Positions 1-7,301 are shown, counted from the first letter of the stretch. The stretch: DNA of 12,791 bases from Methanosarcinaceae archaeon (GCA_028690255.1 JAQVBP010000082.1:1-12791); one strand, 5' to 3'. The notes: a model not told the origin generated them from the sequence alone. Program-made: numbers and translations.

Positions 1-38
1 AGGATGGCAGGACACCAGGATATAAAGCTTACAATCTT
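1..38 (-). pseudogene. Fragment of a membrane-protein gene, truncated by a MITE-like element
   Basis: On the minus strand these 38 bases match 7450-7487 at 32 of 38 positions, and all six differences are transitions. Translated, they give KIVSFISWCPAIL, against KIVSFVSRCPAVL in the pseudogene at 7302-7628. The reading frame is therefore conserved and the two stretches are paralogous. The match stops at the edge of the repeat element at 41, so the upstream (N-terminal) part is missing here. The rest of the gene lies to the left of the window and cannot be judged. The protein family was not recognised. Confidence 0.6.
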
Positions 39-40
39 AC

Positions 41-155
41 AGACTGTCCGACAATTTCAATTCGCAAAAACATGTAAAAAGCAAGGTATTTAAAGCCTTT
101 AAATCGTAAAAAAAGAAATTTAATTATTACTGATAGTAATTGCAGGACAGCTTCT
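41..155. repeat. MITE-like element, copy 1 (degenerate left end)
   Basis: About 115 bases that align nearly end to end with 10544-10662. The right end, AATTGCAGGACAGCTTCT, is the inverted complement of the copy 2 left end with one mismatch. The left end here, AGACTGTCCGACAATT, has lost two bases of the terminal repeat. Shared internal blocks include CATGTAAAAAGCAAGG, TTTAAAGCCTTTAAA and ACTGATAGTAATTG. The element has no coding capacity, as expected for a non-autonomous element moved by a transposase encoded elsewhere. It sits exactly at the break of the gene fragment at 1-38. Confidence 0.75.
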
Positions 156-161
156 TAGAAA

Positions 162-170
162 ATTTATACA
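162..170 (+). promoter_or_regulatory. Candidate TATA box for the DUF4326 gene
   Basis: AATTTATAC, preceded by an A-rich stretch, lies about 27 bases upstream of the ATG at 197 and seven bases beyond the end of the MITE-like element. This is the usual archaeal TATA distance if transcription starts close to the start codon, giving a short or absent leader. Inferred from sequence and spacing only. Confidence 0.4.
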
Positions 171-196
171 AAAACAAACATTTCCTGTGGAATAAT

Positions 197-586
197 ATGG
201 CTGAATTCAAAAAAACCATCGTCAGAAGTAAAAGAGCAAATCAGAGCAAGGAACTTGAGAGATGCAGGGCCATCTACGGGGAAGAGCACACCGTAATAAT
301 CGATCGTACAACGAAATGGGGCAGCCCTTTTGCAATTGGCAAGGACGGAGTCAGGGAAGAAGTAATGCAAAAGCACCAGGCCTACCTGAGAACGAGGCCG
401 GACCTTTTAAGGGCAATCCCCGGGGAACTGTCAGGCAAAGTTCTCGTATGCTGGTGCTGGCCAGATCCGTGCCATGGGGACATACTGGCCTATCTGGCTA
501 ACAACCCGGACAAGATCGAAGAATTCAGGCAGGGAAAAAATCCCATGAAGGGAAAAGTCCAGTCTACGTTCGGAAATTTTGAATGA
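197..586 (+). CDS. DUF4326 domain-containing protein
   Basis: A 129-residue soluble protein. The family signature is visible: a KWGSPF motif (residues 40-45, usually NPF in relatives), an IGKDGVREEV segment (47-56), and a C-terminal CWCWPDPCHGD block (85-95) with Cys85, Cys87, Cys92 and His93 that could bind a metal or form a catalytic site. DUF4326 proteins are found in phages, bacteria and archaea; their biochemical role is not established to my knowledge. The frame is open upstream to a TTG at 140, but that TTG lies inside the repeat element, so the ATG at 197 with an upstream TATA-like box is preferred. There is no convincing ribosome binding site, which fits a leaderless message. No signal peptide or membrane segment is present. 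Confidence 0.8.
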   Translation: MAEFKKTIVRSKRANQSKELERCRAIYGEEHTVIIDRTTKWGSPFAIGKDGVREEVMQKHQAYLRTRPDLLRAIPGELSGKVLVCWCWPDPCHGDILAYLANNPDKIEEFRQGKNPMKGKVQSTFGNFE

Positions 587-657
587 ACGAAGAGGTGGAA
601 CATGATAGGCTCCGGGGTCTGGCTGAAAAACTTCAGGTTCCGGCAGTAGTCAAATAA
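583..657 (+). CDS. Possible 24-residue ORF or truncated gene start
   Basis: The ATG overlaps the DUF4326 stop codon (ATGA), a typical coupled-start arrangement. It opens a charged 24-residue frame, MNEEVEHDRLRGLAEKLQVP followed by AVVK, that ends at TAA. The amino-acid make-up is protein-like. It may be the surviving first codons of a gene whose remainder was lost. No homologue was recognised. Confidence 0.25.
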   Translation: MNEEVEHDRLRGLAEKLQVPAVVK

Positions 658-884
658 ATTAAATAACTCTTCACTGGTCATCGGTTAAGGAGCTTTCTTG
701 CCAGAAAACTATCGATTTTGCACCAGAAGCCTGCCTTAAATTTTGGCCTCTTTACATGAGCCTCTTTACATGAAATCGATACCCTGTTCCAGTCCGCAAC
801 ATATTACTATTTTTCGTAACTTTTGTGGAAATGGAGACAATCTATCATAATTCCTCACTTAACCGAAGCCTCATGAATATTAAC
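658..884. other. Intergenic spacer between convergent genes
   Basis: No convincing gene. It contains a perfect 14-base tandem duplication, GCCTCTTTACATGA (746-759 and 760-773). An 8-base inverted pair, CGGTTAAG at 682-689 and CTTAACCG at 858-865, extends imperfectly and lies 19 bases past the permease stop. The spacer receives transcription from both sides, so terminators are expected here, but no strong hairpin with a T-run is obvious. Confidence 0.4.
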
Positions 885-1751
885 TTATTCTGCCCTGAGT
901 TCCCGTCGAGGTACGAATCTCTCAGAGAGGGCTGTCCCGATCTGATATACGGAAAGCACTGTTATCACAATGAATATACCGGGGAAGAATGATGTCCACC
1001 AAACACCCAGAAGAATATCAATTCTGGCCTCAGACAGCATATTTCCCCAGCTTGGCTCATGAACCGGAACCCCAAGCCCTAAAAACCCAAGAGCCGCTTC
1101 GTGCATGATCGCGTGTGATGTCATGAGAGTGGTTGTGACTATGGCAATATGGAGGATGTTTGGAAACATATGCCGAAGGAGAACGTACAGGTTACCAGCT
1201 CCAAGTCCAATTGAGGTTTCAATGAATGGTCGCTGGCGGAGAGATAAAGCCTCACTCCTTACGAGTCGGGCCGGGGTCGCCCAGTGCGGGATGGCAATTG
1301 CCAGAATTATCAGGGGAATTGAGCGGGGATACAGTGTGAGGATAAACAAAATAGCCATCATTTCCGGAACAGCGTACCACATATCAACAGTCCTCATGAG
1401 AATACTGTCCCATATACCTCTATAGTAGCCGGCTAATAGGCCGACAGTAACCCCAAGAATTGCCGCAAGTAACGATGCAGTAATTCCAATCAAGATCGTC
1501 AGCCGTGTACCATAGAGAAGACGACTGAAGACATCCCGCCCAAGTCCATCGGTTCCACACGGATGGGTTGTGCTGGGCGATTCATAAATCTCATCCATAT
1601 TTGCAGTCACCGGGTCGTAGTGCGTGAGGACCGGAGCCATCGATGAGAGGAGGAGGACGGAAAAAAGAATAATGGCCCCTGAAAACTCCCGGATCTTCGG
1701 GAATACCGGGTGAATGAGAAGTTTCTGCCACTGGTTACGGTATTGAGTCAT
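885..1751 (-). CDS. ABC transporter permease, peptide/nickel type (DppC/NikC-like)
   Basis: A 288-residue integral membrane subunit of a family 5 (peptide/opine/nickel) importer. It has the usual DppC layout. A short cytoplasmic N-terminus leads to one membrane helix at about 25-43 and a periplasm-type loop with the PCGTDGLGRDVFSRLLYGTR block (about 63-82). Further helices follow, then the EAA loop EAALGFLGLG followed by EPSWGNML (218-239), which docks on the ATPase. The ATG is preceded by GAGGAGG nine bases away and lies 4 bases beyond the stop of the upstream permease gene, so the two are co-transcribed. Length is normal for the family. The sequence cannot decide between nickel, peptide or another ligand. 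Confidence 0.88.
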   Translation of the reverse strand: MTQYRNQWQKLLIHPVFPKIREFSGAIILFSVLLLSSMAPVLTHYDPVTANMDEIYESPSTTHPCGTDGLGRDVFSRLLYGTRLTILIGITASLLAAILGVTVGLLAGYYRGIWDSILMRTVDMWYAVPEMMAILFILTLYPRSIPLIILAIAIPHWATPARLVRSEALSLRQRPFIETSIGLGAGNLYVLLRHMFPNILHIAIVTTTLMTSHAIMHEAALGFLGLGVPVHEPSWGNMLSEARIDILLGVWWTSFFPGIFIVITVLSVYQIGTALSERFVPRRELRAE

Positions 1752-1755
1752 CCGT

Positions 1756-2751
1756 TTACGCCTCCTCGTACGCTATTCGAGGGTCAGCAATCGCATACGC
1801 AATATCTGCACCGAGGTTTCCGATAATTACCAGTACACTGCTGATAAGTAATATCCCCATCATAAGTTGCTGATCCCCCCCGGCTGCAGCCTGAGTTGTA
1901 AGGTTGCCGATACCCGGCCAGGCGAAAAGCGTTTCAACCACCACACCCCCACCAATAATAACTGGCATTGAAAGCCCGATCTGTGTGATCAGCGGGAGGA
2001 GAGAATTTCGTAATGCGTGCCGATACAAAACTGATCTTTCAGACAAGCCTTTTGCACGCGCCAGCGTAATGTACATCTGTTGCATGGCTTCAGATAGTGC
2101 CGATCTAAGGTAAACGTAATAAACTGTAAATTGAGCTATGGCAAGGGCTATGACCGGCATTATTAAATGGGTAATAAAATCCCATATTTGACCTGAAAAG
2201 CTATCCGGGGGATTGAGAGAAACCATACGTGCAGGAGGGAGTACCCCAAGCCATACCGTGAATATATAGATCATGAGAAGGGCAATGATAAAAGAAGGTG
2301 TGGAATATAAAAGATACACTCCTGCACCCATAGCATGGTCATAAAACGATCCTTCTCGTTTTGCTGCAGACAATGCAAGTACAATAGACATCAATACAGC
2401 AAGTGTGTATGCAAAAAAAACAAGGATCAATGAGGCTGGAAGTCGCTGGAGGATGGCATCCAGAACGGGACGATTCTGGGATCGTGAATACCCCAAGTCG
2501 CCATGAATAATCTGGGACAACCAAATTCCATATCTGACATAAAAAGGTTGATCCATTCCGAGGTGCTGCCGTACCTCTTCGACCTTCTCAGGGCCCATTA
2601 GCTGGATAACTGATGGCCCCCCAAGGTATGAAACCACCGGATCGGTCGGTGACAACGTAAAGAGGAGGAACGCAAGAAATGTTATCCCTAAAAGGAGAAA
2701 AGGGATTTGAATAAACCTTTTTTTGATATAAGGCTTAATAGAACTGTCCAT
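1756..2751 (-). CDS. ABC transporter permease, peptide/nickel type (DppB/NikB-like)
   Basis: A 331-residue permease partner of the gene at 885-1751. Visible family features are an N-terminal helix (about 12-32), the long external loop with LGMDQPFYVRYGIWLSQIIH then GDLGYSRS typical of DppB, several hydrophobic segments, the EAA loop with ARAKGL (231-236) and HALRNSLLP, and the late LFAWPGIG motif (275-282). It starts at ATG 6 bases after the binding-protein stop, with a weak AAGAT-like ribosome site overlapping that stop, which suggests translational coupling. It should form the membrane channel with the DppC-like protein. Length and topology are ordinary; nothing looks broken. Confidence 0.88.
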   Translation of the reverse strand: MDSSIKPYIKKRFIQIPFLLLGITFLAFLLFTLSPTDPVVSYLGGPSVIQLMGPEKVEEVRQHLGMDQPFYVRYGIWLSQIIHGDLGYSRSQNRPVLDAILQRLPASLILVFFAYTLAVLMSIVLALSAAKREGSFYDHAMGAGVYLLYSTPSFIIALLMIYIFTVWLGVLPPARMVSLNPPDSFSGQIWDFITHLIMPVIALAIAQFTVYYVYLRSALSEAMQQMYITLARAKGLSERSVLYRHALRNSLLPLITQIGLSMPVIIGGGVVVETLFAWPGIGNLTTQAAAGGDQQLMMGILLISSVLVIIGNLGADIAYAIADPRIAYEEA

Positions 2752-2757
2752 ATATCT

Positions 2758-4389
2758 TCACACCTGATACGTCCAATCCTGTGCATTCCACCATATCTCA
2801 CTGATTGTCCCTCCTATGGTCCCTGATCCATGTGGACTGTTTTTCGGCTTGATTCCCTCGATTCTTTCATCGATGAGATAGACCGAATCTAGATAGACAA
2901 GGAATATGACTGGCTGTTCTTGAGCGATTATTTTTTGAGCTTCATAATAATAGGTTTTTCTTGCATCCGGATCCCGCTCGTATCGACCGCTCTCCAATAA
3001 TGTATCCACCCGGGGGTTCGAATAGGCGAATGTGTTCCACCACCCATCATTAATGAATTTAGAGGAGAATAATTTGTAATTTGGAATATCGGGATCGTTC
3101 GGGGAACCCCATGAAAGAATATTTGCAGTCTTTCTTGCAACCTCGGCGTCAAACTCTGCCCATGATGTCATGGAAACCAGATTAACCTTAATATGTAGTG
3201 CATTGAGGTCTGTGGCAAGGGCTATTGCAATGTCCTTTCTCTCGGGATTGGATGCAACATAATAAAGATCGAATTCCAGAATCCTTCCATCCTCCTGGTA
3301 TATCCAATTGTCATCCTTGAGCACAAAACCCGCTTCTTTCAGGAGGTCTTTTGCATGATCCGGGTCATAGGAGAAGGCTATTTCAGGATTATAGAACGAA
3401 TCCCGGGAGTTATACGGACCATAGGCTACCTCACCCTTTCCATTGAAGAGCGCGTCAATCATTGACTGCTTGTTAGCAGCATATGCTATCGCCTGTCTGA
3501 CCTCCGGAATATCAAAAGGCCATTTCTGGTTCGGCACCGATAGTCCGTACCAACAAGAGGAAGGCTGAAGGTATAGGTTATATCCGGATACAGATAAAAC
3601 CCGTTCCAACTTTGGGCTGATCTTCGTTGCCTGTATCTCCCCTGAAGAAAGCATAGTCATTCGCGTACTCTCTTCAGGAATAAAAATGAACTTCAGGACA
3701 TCGATATCAGGGATTTTTCCATAATAGTCTTCGTTTGCTTTATAAACAAGTTCCTGGCGGGGAACCCAGCGATCTAAAAGATATGGACCGGTACCAATTG
3801 GATGTAACCAGTATCCTGTAGTGTTCAGATCCTCATTCTGAAGGATATGCTTTGGGAGAATCGGCATTGCAAAGTAGGTCAGGGCCGATGCCGGCATGTC
3901 ATCAAAGACGAAAACAACCGTATTACGATCAACAATATCTATGCGATCAAGTATCCTGAGATCGGTTGTCGCAGAGGTAAATACAGCGATGTTTCTTTCA
4001 TCTCGCACAGTGTCAAATGTATATTTGACATCTTCAGCCGAGAATGGAGAACCGTCATGCCATTTTACATCATTGCGAATAATAAATGTAATCGTCTTTT
4101 TTTCGTTATCAATGGCCCATGATTCCGCAAGATCGGGAATCGGCTTCTGGTTTTCATCAGACCTGATCAAACTAGAATATACCTTCGGCATATCATAATA
4201 ACCCCCGGTGGTTTTGAGGGTAGTGGGCTCAGCACCAACAGCAATTGTTACAACTTTTTCAGAAACTTTTTCAGAAACATTCCCAGAAACTTTTTCAGAA
4301 ACTTCTTTAGAATTTCCAACACATCCTGAAAATAGTGTTAATGAGGTTATTACTATCAGTACCAACAGGAAATTAATCAAACGTCCCAT
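2758..4389 (-). CDS. Family 5 solute-binding lipoprotein (peptide/nickel type)
   Basis: A 543-residue extracellular binding protein (SBP_bac_5). The N-terminus has a hydrophobic signal (about 4-21) and a lipobox-like LFSGC with Cys23, which would anchor it to the outer face of the membrane. A four-unit VSEK-type linker (residues 30-45) follows. The domain proper begins around VVTIAVGAEP (46-55). It contains DLAESW (86-91) and the family hallmark KWHDGSPFSAEDV (109-121), then GTGPYLL and the hinge region near EVRQAIAYAANK. The gene has a strong ribosome site, AAGGAGAT, ending 5 bases before the ATG, and is first in the leftward binding protein-permease-permease unit. Relatives bind oligopeptides, nickel chelates or other small ligands; the ligand here is unknown. 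Confidence 0.88.
   Translation of the reverse strand: MGRLINFLLVLIVITSLTLFSGCVGNSKEVSEKVSGNVSEKVSEKVVTIAVGAEPTTLKTTGGYYDMPKVYSSLIRSDENQKPIPDLAESWAIDNEKKTITFIIRNDVKWHDGSPFSAEDVKYTFDTVRDERNIAVFTSATTDLRILDRIDIVDRNTVVFVFDDMPASALTYFAMPILPKHILQNEDLNTTGYWLHPIGTGPYLLDRWVPRQELVYKANEDYYGKIPDIDVLKFIFIPEESTRMTMLSSGEIQATKISPKLERVLSVSGYNLYLQPSSCWYGLSVPNQKWPFDIPEVRQAIAYAANKQSMIDALFNGKGEVAYGPYNSRDSFYNPEIAFSYDPDHAKDLLKEAGFVLKDDNWIYQEDGRILEFDLYYVASNPERKDIAIALATDLNALHIKVNLVSMTSWAEFDAEVARKTANILSWGSPNDPDIPNYKLFSSKFINDGWWNTFAYSNPRVDTLLESGRYERDPDARKTYYYEAQKIIAQEQPVIFLVYLDSVYLIDERIEGIKPKNSPHGSGTIGGTISEIWWNAQDWTYQV
4255..4302 (-). repeat. Four tandem 12-base units encoding VSEK-type linker
   Basis: Within the binding-protein gene, four consecutive 12-base units encode VSEK, VSGN, VSEK, VSEK. 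They lie just after the lipid-anchored cysteine (residues 30-45), forming a charged flexible spacer between anchor and ligand-binding domain. The units are close in DNA sequence, so copy number could vary between strains. Confidence 0.75.
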
Positions 4390-4906
4390 AACAAATCTCC
4401 TTTAATTGTTTGATGATTCTTATATTAATTATTATTTAATGTTATCTATTTGATATTTATTCATACAAAAGCATTGAAATATAACTTCATCTTATTTGAT
4501 AACCATTTTTTCCCTCCCTTATATTCCCCCTTCACTACTAACAATCGCCCTGTCAACATAATCACAGCATTTCAATCGTCATACTTTGACATGAGATACT
4601 TATATTTCCAAATTTATAACAAAAAATATTCCAATTATGATGGCTAATAAATATTTTTTTGGATAAAAGTCATAAAAATTCTTATTAATTATGATAAATT
4701 AAGAAAAATATAGTAAAATTAAAATTAATCTCCGTATAGATTAAATAACAGTAGCTCCCTATTATGGGTGTAAATCAACAAATTAGGATTATTTTATAAT
4801 ATTAATATCAAAAATAATATAACTAAATAATACCATGAGCTTTTTGTATGGTACTGAATAATTAATTAAAATCAAAATACCAGTGTAGAAAAACAAAAGT
4901 GATACC
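4390..4906. promoter_or_regulatory. Divergent control region of the split ABC transporter
   Basis: A 517-base, very AT-rich spacer between the leftward binding-protein/permease unit and the rightward ATPase unit, so it must hold both promoters. TATA-like tracts are abundant (for example TTTATAATATTAATA around 4793-4807), and individual boxes cannot be assigned with confidence. The leftward gene has a clear ribosome site (4396-4402 on the minus strand). The rightward gene has only GTGAT ending three bases before its ATG. An inverted repeat at 4831-4853 is a candidate operator. No convincing ORF or RNA gene was seen in the rest. Confidence 0.55.
4831..4853. promoter_or_regulatory. Candidate operator, TACCAT-N11-ATGGTA
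   Basis: A perfect 6-base inverted pair with an 11-base spacer, 54 bases upstream of the ATPase start. Its left half, extended to ATACCATG, recurs in direct orientation at 4902-4909 overlapping the start codon of the gene at 4907. The symmetry is compatible with a dimeric repressor site. It does not match the archaeal NikR pattern I know (GTGTTAC with a 13-14 base spacer). The regulator is unknown, and chance occurrence in AT-rich DNA is possible. Confidence 0.35.
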
Positions 4907-5839
4907 ATGCTAGTTTTCGAACTAAAAAACCTTCAGGTACTCTTTCCTGCTCCAGGTGGAGTAGTGCATGCTGTTGATACCGTGGATTTGGAGATGCAGG
5001 CTCATGAAAAGCTGGCTTTGATTGGGGAGTCTGGATGTGGAAAAACAGTATTAGCGCATTCAATCTTAAAACTACTACATGGTACAACAAAAATATCTGG
5101 AAAAATTTCATATATGGGAACAGATCTGCTCTCAACTGATTACAGTACACTACGAAAGATTCGGGGTAAAGAAATCGGTATGATTATACAGAATCCAGGT
5201 TTGTCATTAAATCCAGTTCGAACCATTGGGGAACAGATAGCTGAATCATGTATTGAACGAGAGGGGATGTCTTCTGTTGAAGCATTCAAATATGCAGAGG
5301 AGATGCTAAAAATGGTTGGTTTCAACGATCCAACGAAGATTGCCTCATGTTATCCTCATCAGCTATCAGGAGGCATGGCACAAAGGGCCGTTGTTGCAAT
5401 TGGATTAACCCTGAAACCTCAGATGTTGATAGCTGATGAACCAACAAAATCACTTGATGAAAAGAGTAAAAGTGAAGTTATAGATTTGCTCATTGAAATA
5501 TCTAAAGATAAAACTCTTTTAATGATAACTCATGACCTGCAGGCAGCTTCCTGTATTTCTAATCGAGTAATGGTCATGTATGCAGGCGAGTTAATAGAAG
5601 AGGGACTCACAGATGAGGTAATGAATAATCCCCGGCACCCTTACACAAAGGGGTATATGGATGCTCAACCAAATAGAGGGCTCAAACCAATACCCGGCAT
5701 TAGCCCTTCTCTCCTTGATCTACCCGAAGGATGCCGTTTTCAACCAAGATGCCTTCATGCATTACCTAAATGCAAAACCAGTCATCCGGAGTTAATTGGC
5801 CGTGATGGACATAAGGTTAGGTGTCATGTATGTCATTAA
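4907..5839 (+). CDS. ABC transporter ATPase with oligopeptide C-terminal domain (DppD-like)
   Basis: A 310-residue cytoplasmic ATPase that would power the importer encoded by the divergent unit. The nucleotide-binding motifs are complete: Walker A GESGCGKT (40-47), Q-loop Gln95, signature LSGGMAQ (153-159), Walker B LIADEP (174-179) and switch His209. The C-terminal extension (about 230-310) is the oligo_HPY domain with the HPYTKG block and cysteines 276, 282, 289, 306 and 309. In related DppD proteins such cysteines can hold an iron-sulfur cluster, but whether they do so here is not shown. Length is near the family norm. It overlaps the next ATPase gene, so the two are one transcriptional unit. 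The ribosome site is weak (GTGAT, 3-base spacing). Confidence 0.88.
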   Translation: MLVFELKNLQVLFPAPGGVVHAVDTVDLEMQAHEKLALIGESGCGKTVLAHSILKLLHGTTKISGKISYMGTDLLSTDYSTLRKIRGKEIGMIIQNPGLSLNPVRTIGEQIAESCIEREGMSSVEAFKYAEEMLKMVGFNDPTKIASCYPHQLSGGMAQRAVVAIGLTLKPQMLIADEPTKSLDEKSKSEVIDLLIEISKDKTLLMITHDLQAASCISNRVMVMYAGELIEEGLTDEVMNNPRHPYTKGYMDAQPNRGLKPIPGISPSLLDLPEGCRFQPRCLHALPKCKTSHPELIGRDGHKVRCHVCH

Positions 5840-6540
5840 TCAAAGTCAAGAACCTTTGTAAATATTACTCATCAGGAATAATAAATCCGGAATTAACAAA
5901 ATCAGTAGATGATATCTCTTTTGAAATTAAAAGAAATGAAATTGTCGGACTGATGGGGGCCAGTGGAAGTGGTAAGACAACAGTTGGCCGTCTTATCTTA
6001 AGACACATCAAATCGACATCAGGGGAGATAATCTTTGATGGCCAGGACATTACAAAATTAAATTCAACCAGTTTACGATCTTTTCGACCACGAATGCAGA
6101 TGATCTTCCAGGACCCTGAAGCGTCTATTGACCCGAGAATGTCGATTGAAGATTTTATAGCAGAGCCTTTACGCGTAATAAAAAAGATAGACGAAAACGA
6201 AGTGCATGAAAGAGTATCAAAACTATTGAAAGACGTAGGCCTTACCGAAGATATTCGAAAACGAAGGGCATGCCAGGTTTCCGGGGGACAGAACCAGAGA
6301 GCGGTAATCGCCCGTATACTGGCATTCAAGCCGGAATTTCTTGTTTCTGATGAAGCCACTTCGAATTTAGATGTATCAACCCAAGCTCAAATTATACAGT
6401 TACTTAAAGAGATCCACGAAGAGTATAATTTAGCCATCCTTTTTATTTCTCATGACCGAGAACTTGTAGATGCAGTCTGCGATAGATGGTTTGAAATGGA
6501 GAGGGGTAAAATCAAATTGCATGCGACTCCCCTGTCCTAA
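5830..6540 (+). CDS. ABC transporter ATPase (DppF/NikE-like)
   Basis: The second ATPase of the importer, 236 residues from the chosen ATG. Motifs: Walker A GASGSGKT (43-50), Q-loop Gln94, signature VSGGQNQ (150-156), Walker B LVSDE (171-175), D-loop SNLD and switch His208. It ends soon after the H-loop and lacks the oligo_HPY extension of its partner. That makes it short, closer in length to NikE than to DppF. The gene overlaps the upstream ATPase by 10 bases. A GTG at 5821 would add three residues, but ATG 5830 has AGGTG seven bases upstream and is preferred. The two different ATPases should form a heterodimer on the DppB/DppC-like channel. Confidence 0.87.
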   Translation: MSLIKVKNLCKYYSSGIINPELTKSVDDISFEIKRNEIVGLMGASGSGKTTVGRLILRHIKSTSGEIIFDGQDITKLNSTSLRSFRPRMQMIFQDPEASIDPRMSIEDFIAEPLRVIKKIDENEVHERVSKLLKDVGLTEDIRKRRACQVSGGQNQRAVIARILAFKPEFLVSDEATSNLDVSTQAQIIQLLKEIHEEYNLAILFISHDRELVDAVCDRWFEMERGKIKLHATPLS

Positions 6541-6554
6541 ATAATAAAAAAGGT

Positions 6555-6578
6555 AGTTGCATTTCGAAAAATGCAGCT
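6555..6578. terminator. Hairpin after the ATPase operon
   Basis: The arms AGTTGCATTT and AAATGCAGCT pair over 10 positions with one G-T wobble around a CGAA loop. The hairpin starts 15 bases after the ATPase stop and is followed by a T-rich stretch near 6590-6600. It lies between two convergent genes, where termination in both directions would be useful. Archaeal termination relies mainly on T-runs, so the role of the stem is inferred. Confidence 0.5.
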
Positions 6579-6622
6579 TTCAATGCAGATTTTTATTCTT
6601 GGAGCCGGTCCTATTATTTTAT

Positions 6623-7093
6623 TTAAGGTTCCTGTTTCCTGGGCCCTATCCGGGTTTTGCTTTTATGCAGTTCAACTCCATCTTCGTCTTCGATCAGGGC
6701 TTCGATTTCATAGCTGGACCCTGGATTTTTCGGGACCCTCATTACAATTGGGGTCTGGGTTGAAACTTCCTTATAATACCTTTTCTCAGCACTTTCCAGA
6801 GTGTTCCCGTTTTCTTTGATTTCGAAGCTAAAATAATAATTCGCGGTCGAATTTAGGTCTTCAGGAACAAAGAAGAAGGCAAAGTGGTCATCAAAAGCCC
6901 TGACCTCTTCCAGAAACACGTTTCCAGTCAGGTTTCGTTCCTCGAATTCAGTATATACTTCTGAGGTATAATTGGATGAATAACAGGTGATAAAGCCTCC
7001 ATCAGAGGAATAAGCGCTAAAGATGAAAAGGATTCCTCCGAGAATCATTATCAATATTAAAAGAAAGGATAATACGAATTTCGAGTGTTTTAT
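6623..7093 (-). CDS. Small membrane-anchored protein of unknown function, probable ATA start
   Basis: The frame encodes one N-terminal hydrophobic helix, FVLSFLLILIMILGGILFIF. A roughly 120-residue hydrophilic extracytoplasmic domain with several potential N-glycosylation sites (NYT, NLT, NST) follows, ending near RIGPRKQEP. One signal-anchor protein is the natural reading. The obvious ATG (7048) and TTG (7054) both fall inside the helix and would destroy it. The only well-placed ribosome site, GGAGGG at 7100-7105, is followed six bases later by ATA at 7091-7093, which precedes KHSKF and then the helix. The start was probably ATG and has mutated, or ATA is used at low efficiency. The minimal alternative is 6623-7054. 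The family was not recognised. Confidence 0.6.
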   Translation of the reverse strand: MKHSKFVLSFLLILIMILGGILFIFSAYSSDGGFITCYSSNYTSEVYTEFEERNLTGNVFLEEVRAFDDHFAFFFVPEDLNSTANYYFSFEIKENGNTLESAEKRYYKEVSTQTPIVMRVPKNPGSSYEIEALIEDEDGVELHKSKTRIGPRKQEP

Positions 7094-7137
7094 AAAAATC
7101 CCTCCGATTCCATGATCTTGATTTTGCCTGCCTTATT

Positions 7138-7251
7138 TTACCTTGTTTCTATAGGTAAAATATTTTCTATTCCAAAATATAATAAACTTCCTGAAATATC
7201 TGAATATTTCAAACTCCGGCTGCTTGAGCTATTGCAGCGGTCTGAAGGCAT
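7138..7251 (-). CDS. Possible 37-residue small protein
   Basis: ATG at 7249-7251 is preceded at a perfect 6-base distance by GGAGGTG, an excellent archaeal ribosome site. The frame runs 37 codons to TAA, giving a serine-rich beginning (MPSDRCNSSSSRSLKYSDIS) and a more hydrophobic end. It sits between the frameshifted pseudogene and the membrane-anchored protein, all on the minus strand. There are no recognisable domains. Support is only the ribosome site and context; it could also be a relic of a degraded gene. Confidence 0.35.
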   Translation of the reverse strand: MPSDRCNSSSSRSLKYSDISGSLLYFGIENILPIETR

Positions 7252-7301
7252 TATGAACACCTCCGGATTTGAGCCGGGCCTTTTTTCTTTTTTCCCCGGT
7301 T

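Noticed and set aside
140..196. Longer DUF4326 protein starting at TTG 140
   Set aside because: The TTG lies inside the MITE-like element and the added residues are asparagine/lysine-rich and unlike the family. ATG 197 has a better-placed TATA-like box.
681..866. 8-base inverted repeats flanking a 186-base segment as a possible mobile element
   Set aside because: Similarity of the arms fades after about 12 bases, there is no target duplication, and no second copy exists in the window. The right arm may instead be part of a 3' end structure of the permease transcript.
4450..4647. 65-codon plus-strand ORF in the divergent control region
   Set aside because: No ribosome site, strongly AT-driven composition and no recognisable features.
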